The notes under the pieces were generated by a model. That model made no database searches, was not told the origin of the DNA, and was given only the letters and a program-made list of their open reading frames with translations. From assembly GCA_028280445.1 (NCBI GenBank), contig JANQLU010000136.1:493308-557307 (forward strand): a stretch of DNA of 64,000 nt, written 5' to 3'. The position numbers and the translations under genes were made by a program. Positions 52,301 to 60,741 of this stretch are shown here, piece by piece; positions within the stretch are counted from its first letter, which is position 1, and each line of letters starts with the position of its first letter. Origin of the DNA: Pirellulaceae bacterium (GTDB lineage Bacteria; Planctomycetota; Planctomycetia; Pirellulales; Pirellulaceae).

Positions 52301-53466
52301 CCAACGTGCCCGCCCAATCTCTGGCCATGATGAACAATCCGCTGGTCAATCAATTGGCGATTGCCTGGGTTGATTCGGTCGTCAAAAACCCAGAACTGAA
52401 AACCGATTCGCAGCGTGTCCGTCGGCTGTTTGCGATGGCGCTGGGTCGCCAACCGACAGCTCAAGAATTGGAACAATCTCTCGATTTTATGAAAGACGTC
52501 AGTGCCAGGTCAGCGATTCTAAAATCACAACTCCAAACGCGAACACACCGGATCGCGTTTCTCGAACGGCAAATCGAAAGCATGTTAGCACCGGTCAGAA
52601 AAAAAATCCTCGCCGATCGGAAATCGGGCAAATCAAAACCGATTGACCTCAAACCGATTGCTCACTGGAGCTTCGACCGGGACTTTCGGGATGCGATTGG
52701 CAATCTTCATGGCAAACCCGTCGATAATGCGCGTATTTCCAACGGCCGTCTCATTCTCGACGGCAAATCGTTTGTCATGACAGGTCTACTCTCGACCGAC
52801 CTCGCTGCCAAAACACTCGAAGTCTGGGTAACTGTCGACGGTCTGCAACAGCAGGGCGGAGGAGTCATGACCGTTCAAACTCAAAACGGATCCGTATTTG
52901 ATTCCATCGTTTACGCCGAACGCCAGAAACATCGTTGGATGGCAGGCAGCAATTTTTTTGCCCGCACGCGCGATTTCGGCGGACCCGCAGAAACTCAATC
53001 GGCCAAGGACAACTTGATCCACCTCGCCATCGTTTATCATTCCGATGGAACCATTACCTGCTACCGCAATGGAAAACTTTACGGCAAACCTTACAAAACG
53101 AACTTGCAAAAATTCGATGGCAAGCAATCGCAAATACTTTTCGGTTTAAGGCATGGAACTCCGGAGCGTCGCACCACGCATTTTCGAGGTGCCATTGATC
53201 GTGCCAACCTCTACGATCGCGCACTTACAGCTGATGAAATCAAACTGTCGGCAACCGGTAAATCGAATTTTGTTGCGATCGCCGAAATCGAGCAACGATT
53301 GACGCCCGCTCAACGCAAAACCCTGAAAAAACTTCAAGTCGAACTCGACTCTGAAAAAAACCAGCGCGATAAAATCATCGCGCAAGGACCTGTGAAACAA
53401 ATCAACCCTTGGCACGAACTTGGCAAAGCGATTTTCAGCTTCAAAGAGTTCATTTACATCAGGTGA
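49342..53466 (+). CDS. PSCyt1-DUF1549-DUF1553 (PSD1) protein with LamG-like domain
   Basis: A planctomycete-type exported protein of about 1374 residues. An N-terminal membrane helix (LQLLVIFLWSGFSISSGWG) precedes a haem-c-like CYECH (PSCyt1), then DUF1549 (LIRRVYFTTIGLPPTPAE; FGERWARHWMDWVRYSESHG; second CxxCH, CARCH), DUF1553 (ARVMVNRIWHHVFGRGIV; TPHPELLDHLA-like; VYVAVRRNALDPFLNVFDAP) and a LamG-like domain near residues 1100-1270 (PIAHWSFDRDF; LIHLAIVYHSDGTITCYRNG). The role of this family is not established; it is usually beside a DUF1501 protein, as here. ATG with CGAGG six bases upstream. Confidence 0.9.
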   Translation: MNHHKSFVSQIYLQLLVIFLWSGFSISSGWGQAKFEFFEKHIRPVLVEHCYECHNSSDRDDASLALDHRQGVLDGGDSGPAIVPGKPEKSLLLSAIRHTDPDLRMPENNAKLSPQTIADFEKWIRAGAPDPRDKPPSATELAKSISWETIRDKRKQWWSFQPIAPVKIPPTTTWSSHPIDRFIHRRLRQKNLKPNHKADKLTLIRRVYFTTIGLPPTPAEIDAFVADTSPDAYEKLITRLLDSPRFGERWARHWMDWVRYSESHGSEGNPQIPFAYRYRDYLIRALNDDVAYDQLVREHIAGDLLEKPRINKKLGLNESQIGTGHYRFVEHGYGPTDALEEQVRFTENQIDVITKAFLGLTVSCARCHDHKFDAVSQADFYALYGIMTNSRSSLLSVDAPEKLNLHRAELTKIKTEIKSVLAKKWLDSLAQLPRQLDAFPNPTPPKSRQNKRALQQRSLLQRVVDAAHGNPRDPLHVWVKAKIDPKNTKTIWNQIHKQFDESRARLDQRQRQKHSVRWNLSSGERQKQWIRHGNGLHQRQYRPGEFHINESGNLIISNIYPAGIYSHLLSNKHSGILTSPRFDIDQDELWVRVAGRGGSRVRYVVQNYPRVSGPVYKAAGLNSETSRWIRWDMKYWRGDQAYIEIATAMDIPVENRNTTRSWFGIMDVVTVHGKQQRPVDEIAEFIAPLFAKSSPPAALDELKQKYVIALKQAIVAWRDNTMTDEQARFLGYFVRNNILANQTNHSQQIESLVAKYRHLESEIPTPTRAPGVIASENRDHPMFVRGNHKRPGKIVARRFLEAFDDRPYGKHKNARLQLAEDFTADENPLFARVMVNRIWHHVFGRGIVTTTDNFGRLGRQPTHPELLDHLAIQFKNDRYSIKKMIRYLLTSETFQMSSTPSATSEKIDPGNQYLSRMSVRRLEAEAIRDKMLAISGRIDLKPFGPSVSGNSPRRSVYVAVRRNALDPFLNVFDAPAPFSTKGSRDVTNVPAQSLAMMNNPLVNQLAIAWVDSVVKNPELKTDSQRVRRLFAMALGRQPTAQELEQSLDFMKDVSARSAILKSQLQTRTHRIAFLERQIESMLAPVRKKILADRKSGKSKPIDLKPIAHWSFDRDFRDAIGNLHGKPVDNARISNGRLILDGKSFVMTGLLSTDLAAKTLEVWVTVDGLQQQGGGVMTVQTQNGSVFDSIVYAERQKHRWMAGSNFFARTRDFGGPAETQSAKDNLIHLAIVYHSDGTITCYRNGKLYGKPYKTNLQKFDGKQSQILFGLRHGTPERRTTHFRGAIDRANLYDRALTADEIKLSATGKSNFVAIAEIEQRLTPAQRKTLKKLQVELDSEKNQRDKIIAQGPVKQINPWHELGKAIFSFKEFIYIR

Positions 53467-53473
53467 TCCAACG

Positions 53474-54907
53474 ATGGCGAAATTCATGACACGTCGACAA
53501 GCGTTACAGGCTGGCTCGACCGGCTTCGGAATGCTTGCGTTCCAGTCCCTGTTTGCAAAAAATCTTGCTGCCAAAAATCTTCGCCGCACGGATAATCTCC
53601 GAGTGGGTATGCCCCATTACCGCCCACGAGCCAAAAACGTGATCTTTTGCTTTATGTCCGGCGGTGTATCGCACGTTGATTCCTTTGACCCCAAACCTCG
53701 ACTCGCTAAAGAAGCCAACAAGCCGTTTCCGATGAAAATCGAACGCACGGTTTTCAACAACAACGGCAATATTTTTCCAACTCCCTTCAAATTTAAAAAA
53801 CATGGGCAAAGCGGAATTCCGATCAGTGACATGTTTCCGCATATCGCAACTTGTGCTGACGACTTGGCCGTCGTTCGCTCGATGACCAGTTCGGTCAATG
53901 AACACGCACAAGCGAACATTTTTATGCACACCGGATTTTCGTTCATTGGGCACCCCAGTGCCGGAGCCTGGATTTCCTACGGTCTGGGAAGTGAAAATAA
54001 AAATCTTCCGGGCTTTGTTGTTTTGCAGTCCGGCAATGCCGCAATCCCACACGGCGGAATCGGTCAGTTTGGCAACGGATACTTGCCCGGAAAATATCAG
54101 GCCTCGATCATTCAAAGCGATCGAAAAAACGCGGTTCGCGATATTACGCCGCGAGATCGATTGGCGATCCAAAAAGATCGATTGAATTTTATCGAACGCA
54201 TGGATCGCCGTTTCATCGATTCCATCAACGGCGAACAACAAATCGAAGCGGCCATCGCCAATTCGGAAACAGCCTTTCGAATGCAATCAGCCGTCCCGGA
54301 ACTTTGCGACATTTCGGGCGAAACCGAATCGACAAAAAAACTGTACGGCATCGATTCACCAGATCGACAAACCGCGGCATACGCGCGGCAATGTCTGCTG
54401 GCACGCCGATTAATCGAGCGCGGTGTTCGATTTGTCGAACTGAGTTGTTTGACCGAAGGCATCGGTGCCGGTGGAGCACCTAATCCTTGGGATCAACATG
54501 GCGACCTCGCTCGCGGCCACAAAGCAATGGCCCAACAAGTCGATCAACCCATCGCCGGGCTGCTGAGAGATCTCAAACAGCGCGGGTTGCTCGACGAAAC
54601 ACTTGTCATTTGGGCTGGTGAGTTTGGACGAACACCGTTTTCACAAGGAGGCACTGGCCGGGATCACAACCCCTACGGATTCAGCATCTGGATGGCTGGC
54701 GGAGGCGTCAAAGGTGGTGTCATTCACGGTGCCACCGATGAATACGGTTATCATGTCGTCCAAGACAAATGCACTGTTTACGATATGTGGGCAACCGTTC
54801 TCCATCTCCTCGGGATCGATCATCGCGATCTCACTTTCCGACACGGCGGACGCGACCTCCGTCTAACCGACGTTCACGGCAACGTCATCAAACCCATCAT
54901 CTCCTAA
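53474..54907 (+). CDS. DUF1501 protein (sulfatase-like fold, Tat signal)
   Basis: A protein of about 477 residues starting 7 bp after the PSD1 stop codon. The N-terminus TRRQALQAGSTGFGMLAF looks like a twin-arginine signal. The body has the family marks VIFCFMSGGVSHVDSFDPKP, DDLAVVRSMTSSVNEHAQ, GRTPFSQGGTGRDHNPYGFS and GGGVKGGVIHGATDEYGY. DUF1501 proteins share features with the alkaline phosphatase/sulfatase superfamily, but no activity is known. It and the PSD1 protein are presumably exported and act together. Confidence 0.92.
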   Translation: MAKFMTRRQALQAGSTGFGMLAFQSLFAKNLAAKNLRRTDNLRVGMPHYRPRAKNVIFCFMSGGVSHVDSFDPKPRLAKEANKPFPMKIERTVFNNNGNIFPTPFKFKKHGQSGIPISDMFPHIATCADDLAVVRSMTSSVNEHAQANIFMHTGFSFIGHPSAGAWISYGLGSENKNLPGFVVLQSGNAAIPHGGIGQFGNGYLPGKYQASIIQSDRKNAVRDITPRDRLAIQKDRLNFIERMDRRFIDSINGEQQIEAAIANSETAFRMQSAVPELCDISGETESTKKLYGIDSPDRQTAAYARQCLLARRLIERGVRFVELSCLTEGIGAGGAPNPWDQHGDLARGHKAMAQQVDQPIAGLLRDLKQRGLLDETLVIWAGEFGRTPFSQGGTGRDHNPYGFSIWMAGGGVKGGVIHGATDEYGYHVVQDKCTVYDMWATVLHLLGIDHRDLTFRHGGRDLRLTDVHGNVIKPIIS

Positions 54908-54958
54908 AAACAACTCTCACCTACGACCTCTGCGCGCCATGCGTAGTGTTGATTAATT

Positions 54959-55024
54959 GTGAGCGGCGAGGCGCTAGCCGCCGGTATTTGAGGGTTCACC
55001 GGCGGCTAGCGCCTCGCCGCTCAC
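54959..55024. repeat. Family A palindromic repeat with compensatory changes (A5)
   Basis: Arms GTGAGCGGCGAGGCGCTAGC and complement. Where other A copies have CAAGG / CCTTG, this one has CGAGG / CCTCG, so both arms changed and pairing is kept. The preceding GTGTTGATTAATT matches part of the flank seen in A2. It lies between convergent genes. Confidence 0.9.
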
Positions 55025-55026
55025 AA

Positions 55027-56376
55027 TTAATCGATACCGCCAAGCTTTCGCAGTTTGATTTGGCCGTAAACGACGGTAACTGCGGTCATCAACAGGTTGT
55101 TAAAAACCATGCAGTACCAAACCGCTTCGACTTTGTAATTCAGCACCAAAACACAGGTGTAGATCAGCGGCAATGGGATAATGATCTTGCGAAAAATGGT
55201 TTCGAAAAAACCGTACATCGGTTGTTTGATGGCTTGCAAAAACGCCAAGTGCGTCGAAGTCAACACAAATGCCCATTCAATCAACATCATGACACGCGTG
55301 TAATAGACGCCAATTTCGATGACTTCCGGATCGTTGGTAAACACGCGCATGACAGGAGTTGCAAACACGAAAATGATGGCGGACGTTGTCAGAACCAACA
55401 CCATTCCAGCCCAATTGCAAACTCGCATCGTTTCGCGGATACGATCAAATCGCCCGGCCCCGTTGTTTTGTCCGACCAAAGCCATGATCGCACCGTGCAA
55501 ACCGAAAGTCGGTAGCAATCCAATTTGTTCGATTCGCGTGGTCACACCAAACGCAGCAACCGTCGCTTCGCCGTAGTGTTTCAAAAAGAAAGTGACAACG
55601 AAAAAACTGAGCGCAACCGACATGATATTAAAACTGGCTGGAATCGACTGGACGATCAGCTCGCGATAAATTGCCAGATCTGGAACCAGATACCGTTTGC
55701 AATCCAGGCTGATCAATCCGCGCCGAATCACGGTCCCAAACATATAAACACTGCCCAAGGCTTGAATCAAAACGGTGGCCCAAGCAATACCGGCAATCCC
55801 CATCGCCGGTACTCCCAACCCGCCATACAAAAACCAGGGATCAAGAATAAGGTTCAGAAAAAAACCGACGACCAGTACTTTGCCAAATGTTTTGCTGTCG
55901 CCACTGGCCAACAAAATCGAGTTGCTCAAATTGCTCAAGATAAAAAAGATGGAACCCAAAAATATGGGCGTCATATAACTGAGCGCGAAACCTAAATATT
56001 CGCCAGACGCACCCATCATCTGAAACAGCGGTCGTTGGACCAGCAAGCCGGCAATCGACAAAACGACGGCAATCAACAAACCCAAAGTCAAACTTTGCAC
56101 GATAAATCGTTTTTGTTTTTCGTCATCTTTAGCGCCAATCGCATTGGCAATCAGCGCTGACGACGCGCGCGACAATCCTCCGCTGGCCGCCAGCATCAGC
56201 AGAAACACGGGAAAGCTGAGCGCCATGGCCGCTAAAGCTTGCGTCGAAATGCGGCCGGCGTAAAACGAATCCACCACGTTGTACATCGTTTGAAAAAACA
56301 AACCGATGCTCGACGGCACTGCCAAATTTCGAACATGAATCGCAATCGACCCTTGGGTTAAATCTTGAGTACTCAT
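55027..56376 (-). CDS. MATE-family multidrug/metabolite exporter
   Basis: A 449-residue membrane protein with about twelve hydrophobic helices. The MATE pattern is seen in VPSSIGLFFQTMYNVVDSFYAGRISTQALAAM in the first half and VTTRIEQIGLLPTFGLHGAIMALVGQNNGAG at the start of the second. Such proteins exchange drugs or cationic metabolites for Na+ or H+ across the inner membrane. It is divergent from an AraC-type regulator gene with 254 bp between the starts, an arrangement in which the regulator often controls the transporter; this is inference. Confidence 0.92.
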   Translation of the reverse strand: MSTQDLTQGSIAIHVRNLAVPSSIGLFFQTMYNVVDSFYAGRISTQALAAMALSFPVFLLMLAASGGLSRASSALIANAIGAKDDEKQKRFIVQSLTLGLLIAVVLSIAGLLVQRPLFQMMGASGEYLGFALSYMTPIFLGSIFFILSNLSNSILLASGDSKTFGKVLVVGFFLNLILDPWFLYGGLGVPAMGIAGIAWATVLIQALGSVYMFGTVIRRGLISLDCKRYLVPDLAIYRELIVQSIPASFNIMSVALSFFVVTFFLKHYGEATVAAFGVTTRIEQIGLLPTFGLHGAIMALVGQNNGAGRFDRIRETMRVCNWAGMVLVLTTSAIIFVFATPVMRVFTNDPEVIEIGVYYTRVMMLIEWAFVLTSTHLAFLQAIKQPMYGFFETIFRKIIIPLPLIYTCVLVLNYKVEAVWYCMVFNNLLMTAVTVVYGQIKLRKLGGID

Positions 56377-56587
56377 GCTGGGCGAAAATCAGGGGGCAAA
56401 AGGGAACGATGCGATCAAAACTCAGTATTTCAATTTTGCGCCGCATCGACAATGACGGGTAAACCGTGATTGCCGCTCAAAAACGTTCACAAAATGGGCG
56501 AAACGTTCTCTGGCTACTCGATTGTCACCTCGCTGGAAACCATACTGAGAAAATCGATTTGCAATGGTAAAGACAATTTGGAATAAC

Positions 56588-56617
56588 GTCGTTTAGTTTG
56601 AAATAGTGTCGTTTAGT
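56588..56617 (+). promoter_or_regulatory. Direct repeat pair GTCGTTTAGT with 20-bp period upstream of the AraC gene
   Basis: GTCGTTTAGT occurs twice, starting 20 bases apart, each preceded by an AT-rich ATAAC/ATAGT. The pair ends 13 bases before the start codon of the AraC-type gene. A two-turn spacing of direct repeats is the usual geometry of an AraC-family binding site, so this could be the gene's autoregulatory site. Confidence 0.5.
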
Positions 56618-56630
56618 CACCGATAAAACA

Positions 56631-57452
56631 ATGAAAATCTCCACTCCTTTGACTCGTGGCATCACGCATTGCGTACACGATACACTCGACATCAACATCT
56701 TGAAAACGAGTCACAGAAACCATCAAAGAATTTCTCCCCATGCGCATGAACATCCAGCGATAACATTTGTTGTTCGAGGAGAATTCGAAGAAATCGTCAA
56801 TTCGCAAAAATATGTTTGCGACCATTCGACGCTGCTGTTCAAGCCGGGCGGGAGTGAGCATTCGAACATCTACGGTCCGAATGGATCAACATCAATCATC
56901 ATCTCGTTTAAAAATACCGCTGATCTGTTGCCTGACGGAATCCCGTTACCCACCAAGTCGTTGTCTCTCAAATCGATTGGGGTACGAAATATGACCCAAA
57001 CACTGGTTCACGAATTGGAGAAGATGGACTCTGCGGCGGTGCTAAATGTTCACGCCATCATTCTGCAAAGCCTTGCTGAATTGATTCGGTCTCAGCAACA
57101 AACCGGCAAAGGAAAAAATTCTCCTCCCGACTGGCTGTTGACCGCGGTCGATTTTTTATCAGAAAAATACCGAGAGAAAATCACTTTGAAACAGGTTGCC
57201 GATCATTGCGGTGTTCATCCGATGCATCTGGCCAGTGAAATGAAACGTTTTTTTGGTGTGTCGGTTGGAAATTTCATTCGCCAACAAAGGCTGCAAAAAT
57301 CGCGAGAACTTTTGGCCGAGTCACAAGAACAAATCACAACAATCGCACTATCGGTTGGATTTTCCGATTCATCACATTTTTGTCGAACATTCAAGTCATA
57401 TTTTGGCCTCACGCCCAGTGAATTCAGGCAACAAAGACGCCGCCCTAATTAA
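56631..57452 (+). CDS. AraC-family transcription regulator
   Basis: A 273-residue regulator. The N-terminal part (HRNHQRISPHAHEHPAITFV; HSTLLFKPGGSEHSNIYGP) has a cupin-like sensing pattern. The C-terminal double helix-turn-helix is ITLKQVADHCGVHPMHLASEMKR-type followed by RELLAESQEQITTIALSVGFSDSSHFCRTFKSYFGLTPSEFRQ. It lies between the divergent MATE exporter gene and the hydrolase-protease fusion gene in its own direction, and may regulate one or both. Confidence 0.92.
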   Translation: MKISTPLTRGITHCVHDTLDINILKTSHRNHQRISPHAHEHPAITFVVRGEFEEIVNSQKYVCDHSTLLFKPGGSEHSNIYGPNGSTSIIISFKNTADLLPDGIPLPTKSLSLKSIGVRNMTQTLVHELEKMDSAAVLNVHAIILQSLAELIRSQQQTGKGKNSPPDWLLTAVDFLSEKYREKITLKQVADHCGVHPMHLASEMKRFFGVSVGNFIRQQRLQKSRELLAESQEQITTIALSVGFSDSSHFCRTFKSYFGLTPSEFRQQRRRPN

Positions 57453-57558
57453 ATTCAATTGACCCGAAGATCGTACAAGACAAATCGAATTTCTGGGCGA
57501 AAATCAGTAGAGTCTGAAATTTTGTTCTTCAAAAAATCTACTGATATTTCTCAAACCC

Positions 57559-60500
57559 ATGAATTCATACTTCCATGCAACACTATTGAAATTTGTCTGC
57601 ATCCTCACGATTGGCAGCCCAAGTTATTCATGTTTTGGCGGCGAACAAGAACGCGCACAAAAACCGACGATCGTGTTTCAAAGCAGCGACAATTTGGTTG
57701 GCAGTCCCATCACATTACGTATTCATGGGCTACCGAAATCGACGGAAATAGAATTGTTTTCGCAAATGGTCGATCGCTACGGTCGGTTGTGGATTGGAAA
57801 CTCCAAATTTATGTCAGACGCGAATGGTGTCGTGGATCCGTCCATGCAAAAACCAACCGAGGCGGCCTGGAAAAATATCGATCCCATCGGGCCATTTTGG
57901 GCGCTAAAACGAATGACGCTTTCGGATGCTCACACCCGTCCGGAAAATGGAACAGCGGAACGCATTTCGATGACCGCTTTGGTTAACGGGCGCCCCGTTA
58001 CAACGGCGTCCAAGGTTCGTTTTGTTCGCAGTAAAAACGTCAAAGAAGTGCCGATCAACAACGACAAAATTGTCGGCAGACTGTTTGTTCCACAAACGAG
58101 TTCAGATCGTCATCCGGCAATCATCGTTGTTCCTGGTTCTGGCGGCGGAATTCCATCCCAGCTGGCCGAAAGATTTGCCTCGCATGGATATGCCGCTTTG
58201 GCGCTCGCCTATTTTGGCCAACCCAAACTGCCACGGAATCTCGAACTAGTTCCGTTGGAATATTTTGATTTCGCGCTCGACTGGTTCAAATCCCAACCGT
58301 TTGTCGATCCATCGCGCATCGCCATGGTGGGTGGCTCAAAAGGAGGTGAACTTTCATTGTTGGTCGGGTCGAGAAGGCCCGATCTGACTGCCATCGTTGC
58401 CGCTGTTCCGTCAACTTATGTTTTCCAATCCATTTCTGACAACTGGAATCGCACTTCGTCGTGGAGTGTTGGCGGAAAGGGAGTTCCGTTTGTCCCCTAC
58501 GCGCGATCGAAAACTTTTCAAAAAACGCGGGTTCTTGCCGATCTCTATCGCGACAGTCTCGTGAAAGCGAACGAAGCGAACCGAATACCGCTAGAAAAAA
58601 TCAAGGCCAAAGTTTTGATGATCACCGGAACGGACGACAAAATCTGGCCAGCCAACTCCATGTGCCGCGATGCGTTGGCGCAACTCAAAAACAAACAAAA
58701 TTTCCAACATCGCAATTTTCCAGATGTCGGCCACGAAGTTTTTGCCACAGGATATCGGCCAACCAGTTGGTCAAAAAAAGTTGGGGGCAGCCGACAAGGA
58801 CAAGCGCTTGCCCAAGCTCAGGCGTGGAAACTCACCATTGATTTTCTCTCCGAGAACCTGTCGGCCAAACGCCAATCCAACCAACTATCATCGAAGATCA
58901 ATGCTGAAACCATCGATACACTCGACCAATTGATTCGCAAGAATCACGTCAAGCCGTTTTGGAAAAACACGCAAGCCAATTATGAACAACAACTGCAAGC
59001 AGCAAAAAACAAGCTCGCGCAGGGAGGACTGAATCCGCAACAAAGGGGTGTGCTGCTACTACGCATTCTGGCGGCACTCCAGGATGGCCATTCTGGAATG
59101 GATGCAAAATCTCGCGGAAATCTTTTCGGGAATATTCCGATTTTCACCGCCTGGTTTGGCGAAGAGCTGCGCATCGTCAGAATACCCGCCAAACACAAAA
59201 AAATGTTAGGAGCCAAAGTCGTTTCGATTGACGATTCGTCGATCACCGAAGTCCGCCGCGCTTTGTTGACAGTCGTTCCACATGCAAATATTCAGCGATT
59301 CAAGAAAATTTCTCCTTCCTATTTGAAACACCCCGGCTTGCTCTATGGTCTCGGACTATCAAAATCGCCAACGGAGATGCGGTTCGAATTCGAAACGCTG
59401 GACGGCAAAACCGATTCACAAACCATCAAAATTATGAGCGCCGCCGAATACCGGCGAACCCGTTTTGTCACATTGGACAGCCCATCGCCGCTGCCTCTCT
59501 ATCGCAGAAATCCGACGAAGCCCTATTGGTTCAACTATGATCCCAAAGAAAAACTGTTTTATTTGAGATTCAAACGTGTCACGTCGGACTCATCTGACCC
59601 GATATGGACGTGGGCTGAGAAAACGTGGGCACGGGTCGATCGATTGGAGATCAAAAAATTTGTTGTCGATCTTCGCGGCAATGGAGGAGGAGGGTTTCAG
59701 TATGCGATGCCGATCGTCCAAGGAATCATCGATCGCCCAAAGATCAATCAGCGAGGCAAACTATTCGTTTTGACCGATTACAGGACGTTTTCGGCAGCAA
59801 TCGGAATGGCCGAACAATTGGAATGTCGGTCGCAAGCTATTTTTGTCGGCGAACCGCCTTGCGATCATCCGGCCTCACCTGGTGATTCCAAGCGGTTTCT
59901 GTTGGGTTCGTCTCAAATCGGAGTCAATCTTTCACAAATTTTTCACGCGACCACTTTTCCCAATGACGGACGAAACTCAATCGGTTTGGACGTTCGTTTA
60001 GCTAACAGCTGGAAGCACATCGTTGCCGGTGAAGATATCGTGATGAACTACATACGAAAATTCAAATTGCCCCAAGTCGATCGTCGGGTTGAGGCAGATA
60101 TGAACTTGGTCGGATGTTTCGAATACGATGCGGAAAAAGTGCTGCGAATCAAAAACCAGGATTCAAATTTGACCCTGGAAATCGGCAAATTTTTTACGAC
60201 GCCTTTGTATCCCGTTTCCCAACAAAAATACAAAACCGAAATCGTTGGGTTTTCGATTGTCCGGATAAACAAAAACAAAATCGAGCTTCAATTCCCCGAC
60301 GGATCGAAGAAACCATGCAACAGAATAGATGACAAATTTGTTTCGCCCTCCGATTTGCTTTTCGCAGGCCGTTTTGCCAAAGCCAAACAGGCGTACAAAA
60401 AAATAATCGAAGCAAACACTGATTCCCAAGTCATCAACGACGCTCAATTCTCGGAGTATGCAGTTCTTCACTATTGGAATCAACGATCGAAATATGGACG

Positions 60501-60600
60501 CCAACGAGCCGTGCGAGATATTCGAAATGTGCTGCAAACGGCGATCGAACTGTTTGATAAATCGCCGATCTGTCGTTCGATGTTGGAATATTATCGATAA
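57559..60600 (+). CDS. Fusion: BAAT-type acyl hydrolase with S41-type protease domain
   Basis: A 1013-residue protein with an export signal (LLKFVCILTIGSPSYS). Residues about 36-150 resemble the beta-sandwich N-domain of bile acid-CoA:amino acid N-acyltransferase/acyl-CoA thioesterase (LVGSPITLRIHGLP). Residues 160-430 are an alpha/beta hydrolase with GGSKGGE (Ser260), GTDDKIW (Asp) and GHEVFATGY (His392). Residues about 440-870 match S41 proteases: helical ILAALQDGHSGM, then FVVDLRGNGGGGF and TDYRTFSAAIG with the likely nucleophile Ser745, and IFVGEP. The last 140 residues include a beta domain and a short helical tail. The frame is continuous, with no sign of frameshift. Confidence 0.8.
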   Translation: MNSYFHATLLKFVCILTIGSPSYSCFGGEQERAQKPTIVFQSSDNLVGSPITLRIHGLPKSTEIELFSQMVDRYGRLWIGNSKFMSDANGVVDPSMQKPTEAAWKNIDPIGPFWALKRMTLSDAHTRPENGTAERISMTALVNGRPVTTASKVRFVRSKNVKEVPINNDKIVGRLFVPQTSSDRHPAIIVVPGSGGGIPSQLAERFASHGYAALALAYFGQPKLPRNLELVPLEYFDFALDWFKSQPFVDPSRIAMVGGSKGGELSLLVGSRRPDLTAIVAAVPSTYVFQSISDNWNRTSSWSVGGKGVPFVPYARSKTFQKTRVLADLYRDSLVKANEANRIPLEKIKAKVLMITGTDDKIWPANSMCRDALAQLKNKQNFQHRNFPDVGHEVFATGYRPTSWSKKVGGSRQGQALAQAQAWKLTIDFLSENLSAKRQSNQLSSKINAETIDTLDQLIRKNHVKPFWKNTQANYEQQLQAAKNKLAQGGLNPQQRGVLLLRILAALQDGHSGMDAKSRGNLFGNIPIFTAWFGEELRIVRIPAKHKKMLGAKVVSIDDSSITEVRRALLTVVPHANIQRFKKISPSYLKHPGLLYGLGLSKSPTEMRFEFETLDGKTDSQTIKIMSAAEYRRTRFVTLDSPSPLPLYRRNPTKPYWFNYDPKEKLFYLRFKRVTSDSSDPIWTWAEKTWARVDRLEIKKFVVDLRGNGGGGFQYAMPIVQGIIDRPKINQRGKLFVLTDYRTFSAAIGMAEQLECRSQAIFVGEPPCDHPASPGDSKRFLLGSSQIGVNLSQIFHATTFPNDGRNSIGLDVRLANSWKHIVAGEDIVMNYIRKFKLPQVDRRVEADMNLVGCFEYDAEKVLRIKNQDSNLTLEIGKFFTTPLYPVSQQKYKTEIVGFSIVRINKNKIELQFPDGSKKPCNRIDDKFVSPSDLLFAGRFAKAKQAYKKIIEANTDSQVINDAQFSEYAVLHYWNQRSKYGRQRAVRDIRNVLQTAIELFDKSPICRSMLEYYR

Positions 60601-60679
60601 ACTCACGACGGATTCTGAATTTCGAGAAAATGTGCCGCCGCGGTGAAAGATGTGTCGTTGCGGTGAAACTGCCAATCGA

Positions 60680-60721
60680 AAAAAACAAACCGCTCGCTGG
60701 TGGAACGGTTTGCTTTTTTCT
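60680..60721. terminator. Intrinsic terminator between the fusion gene and the lipase gene
   Basis: CAAACCG, twelve-base loop, CGGTTTG with A's before and T's after, between convergent genes; it can serve both. Confidence 0.75.
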
Positions 60722-60741
60722 TGGTGAGAATCTTCGGCACG

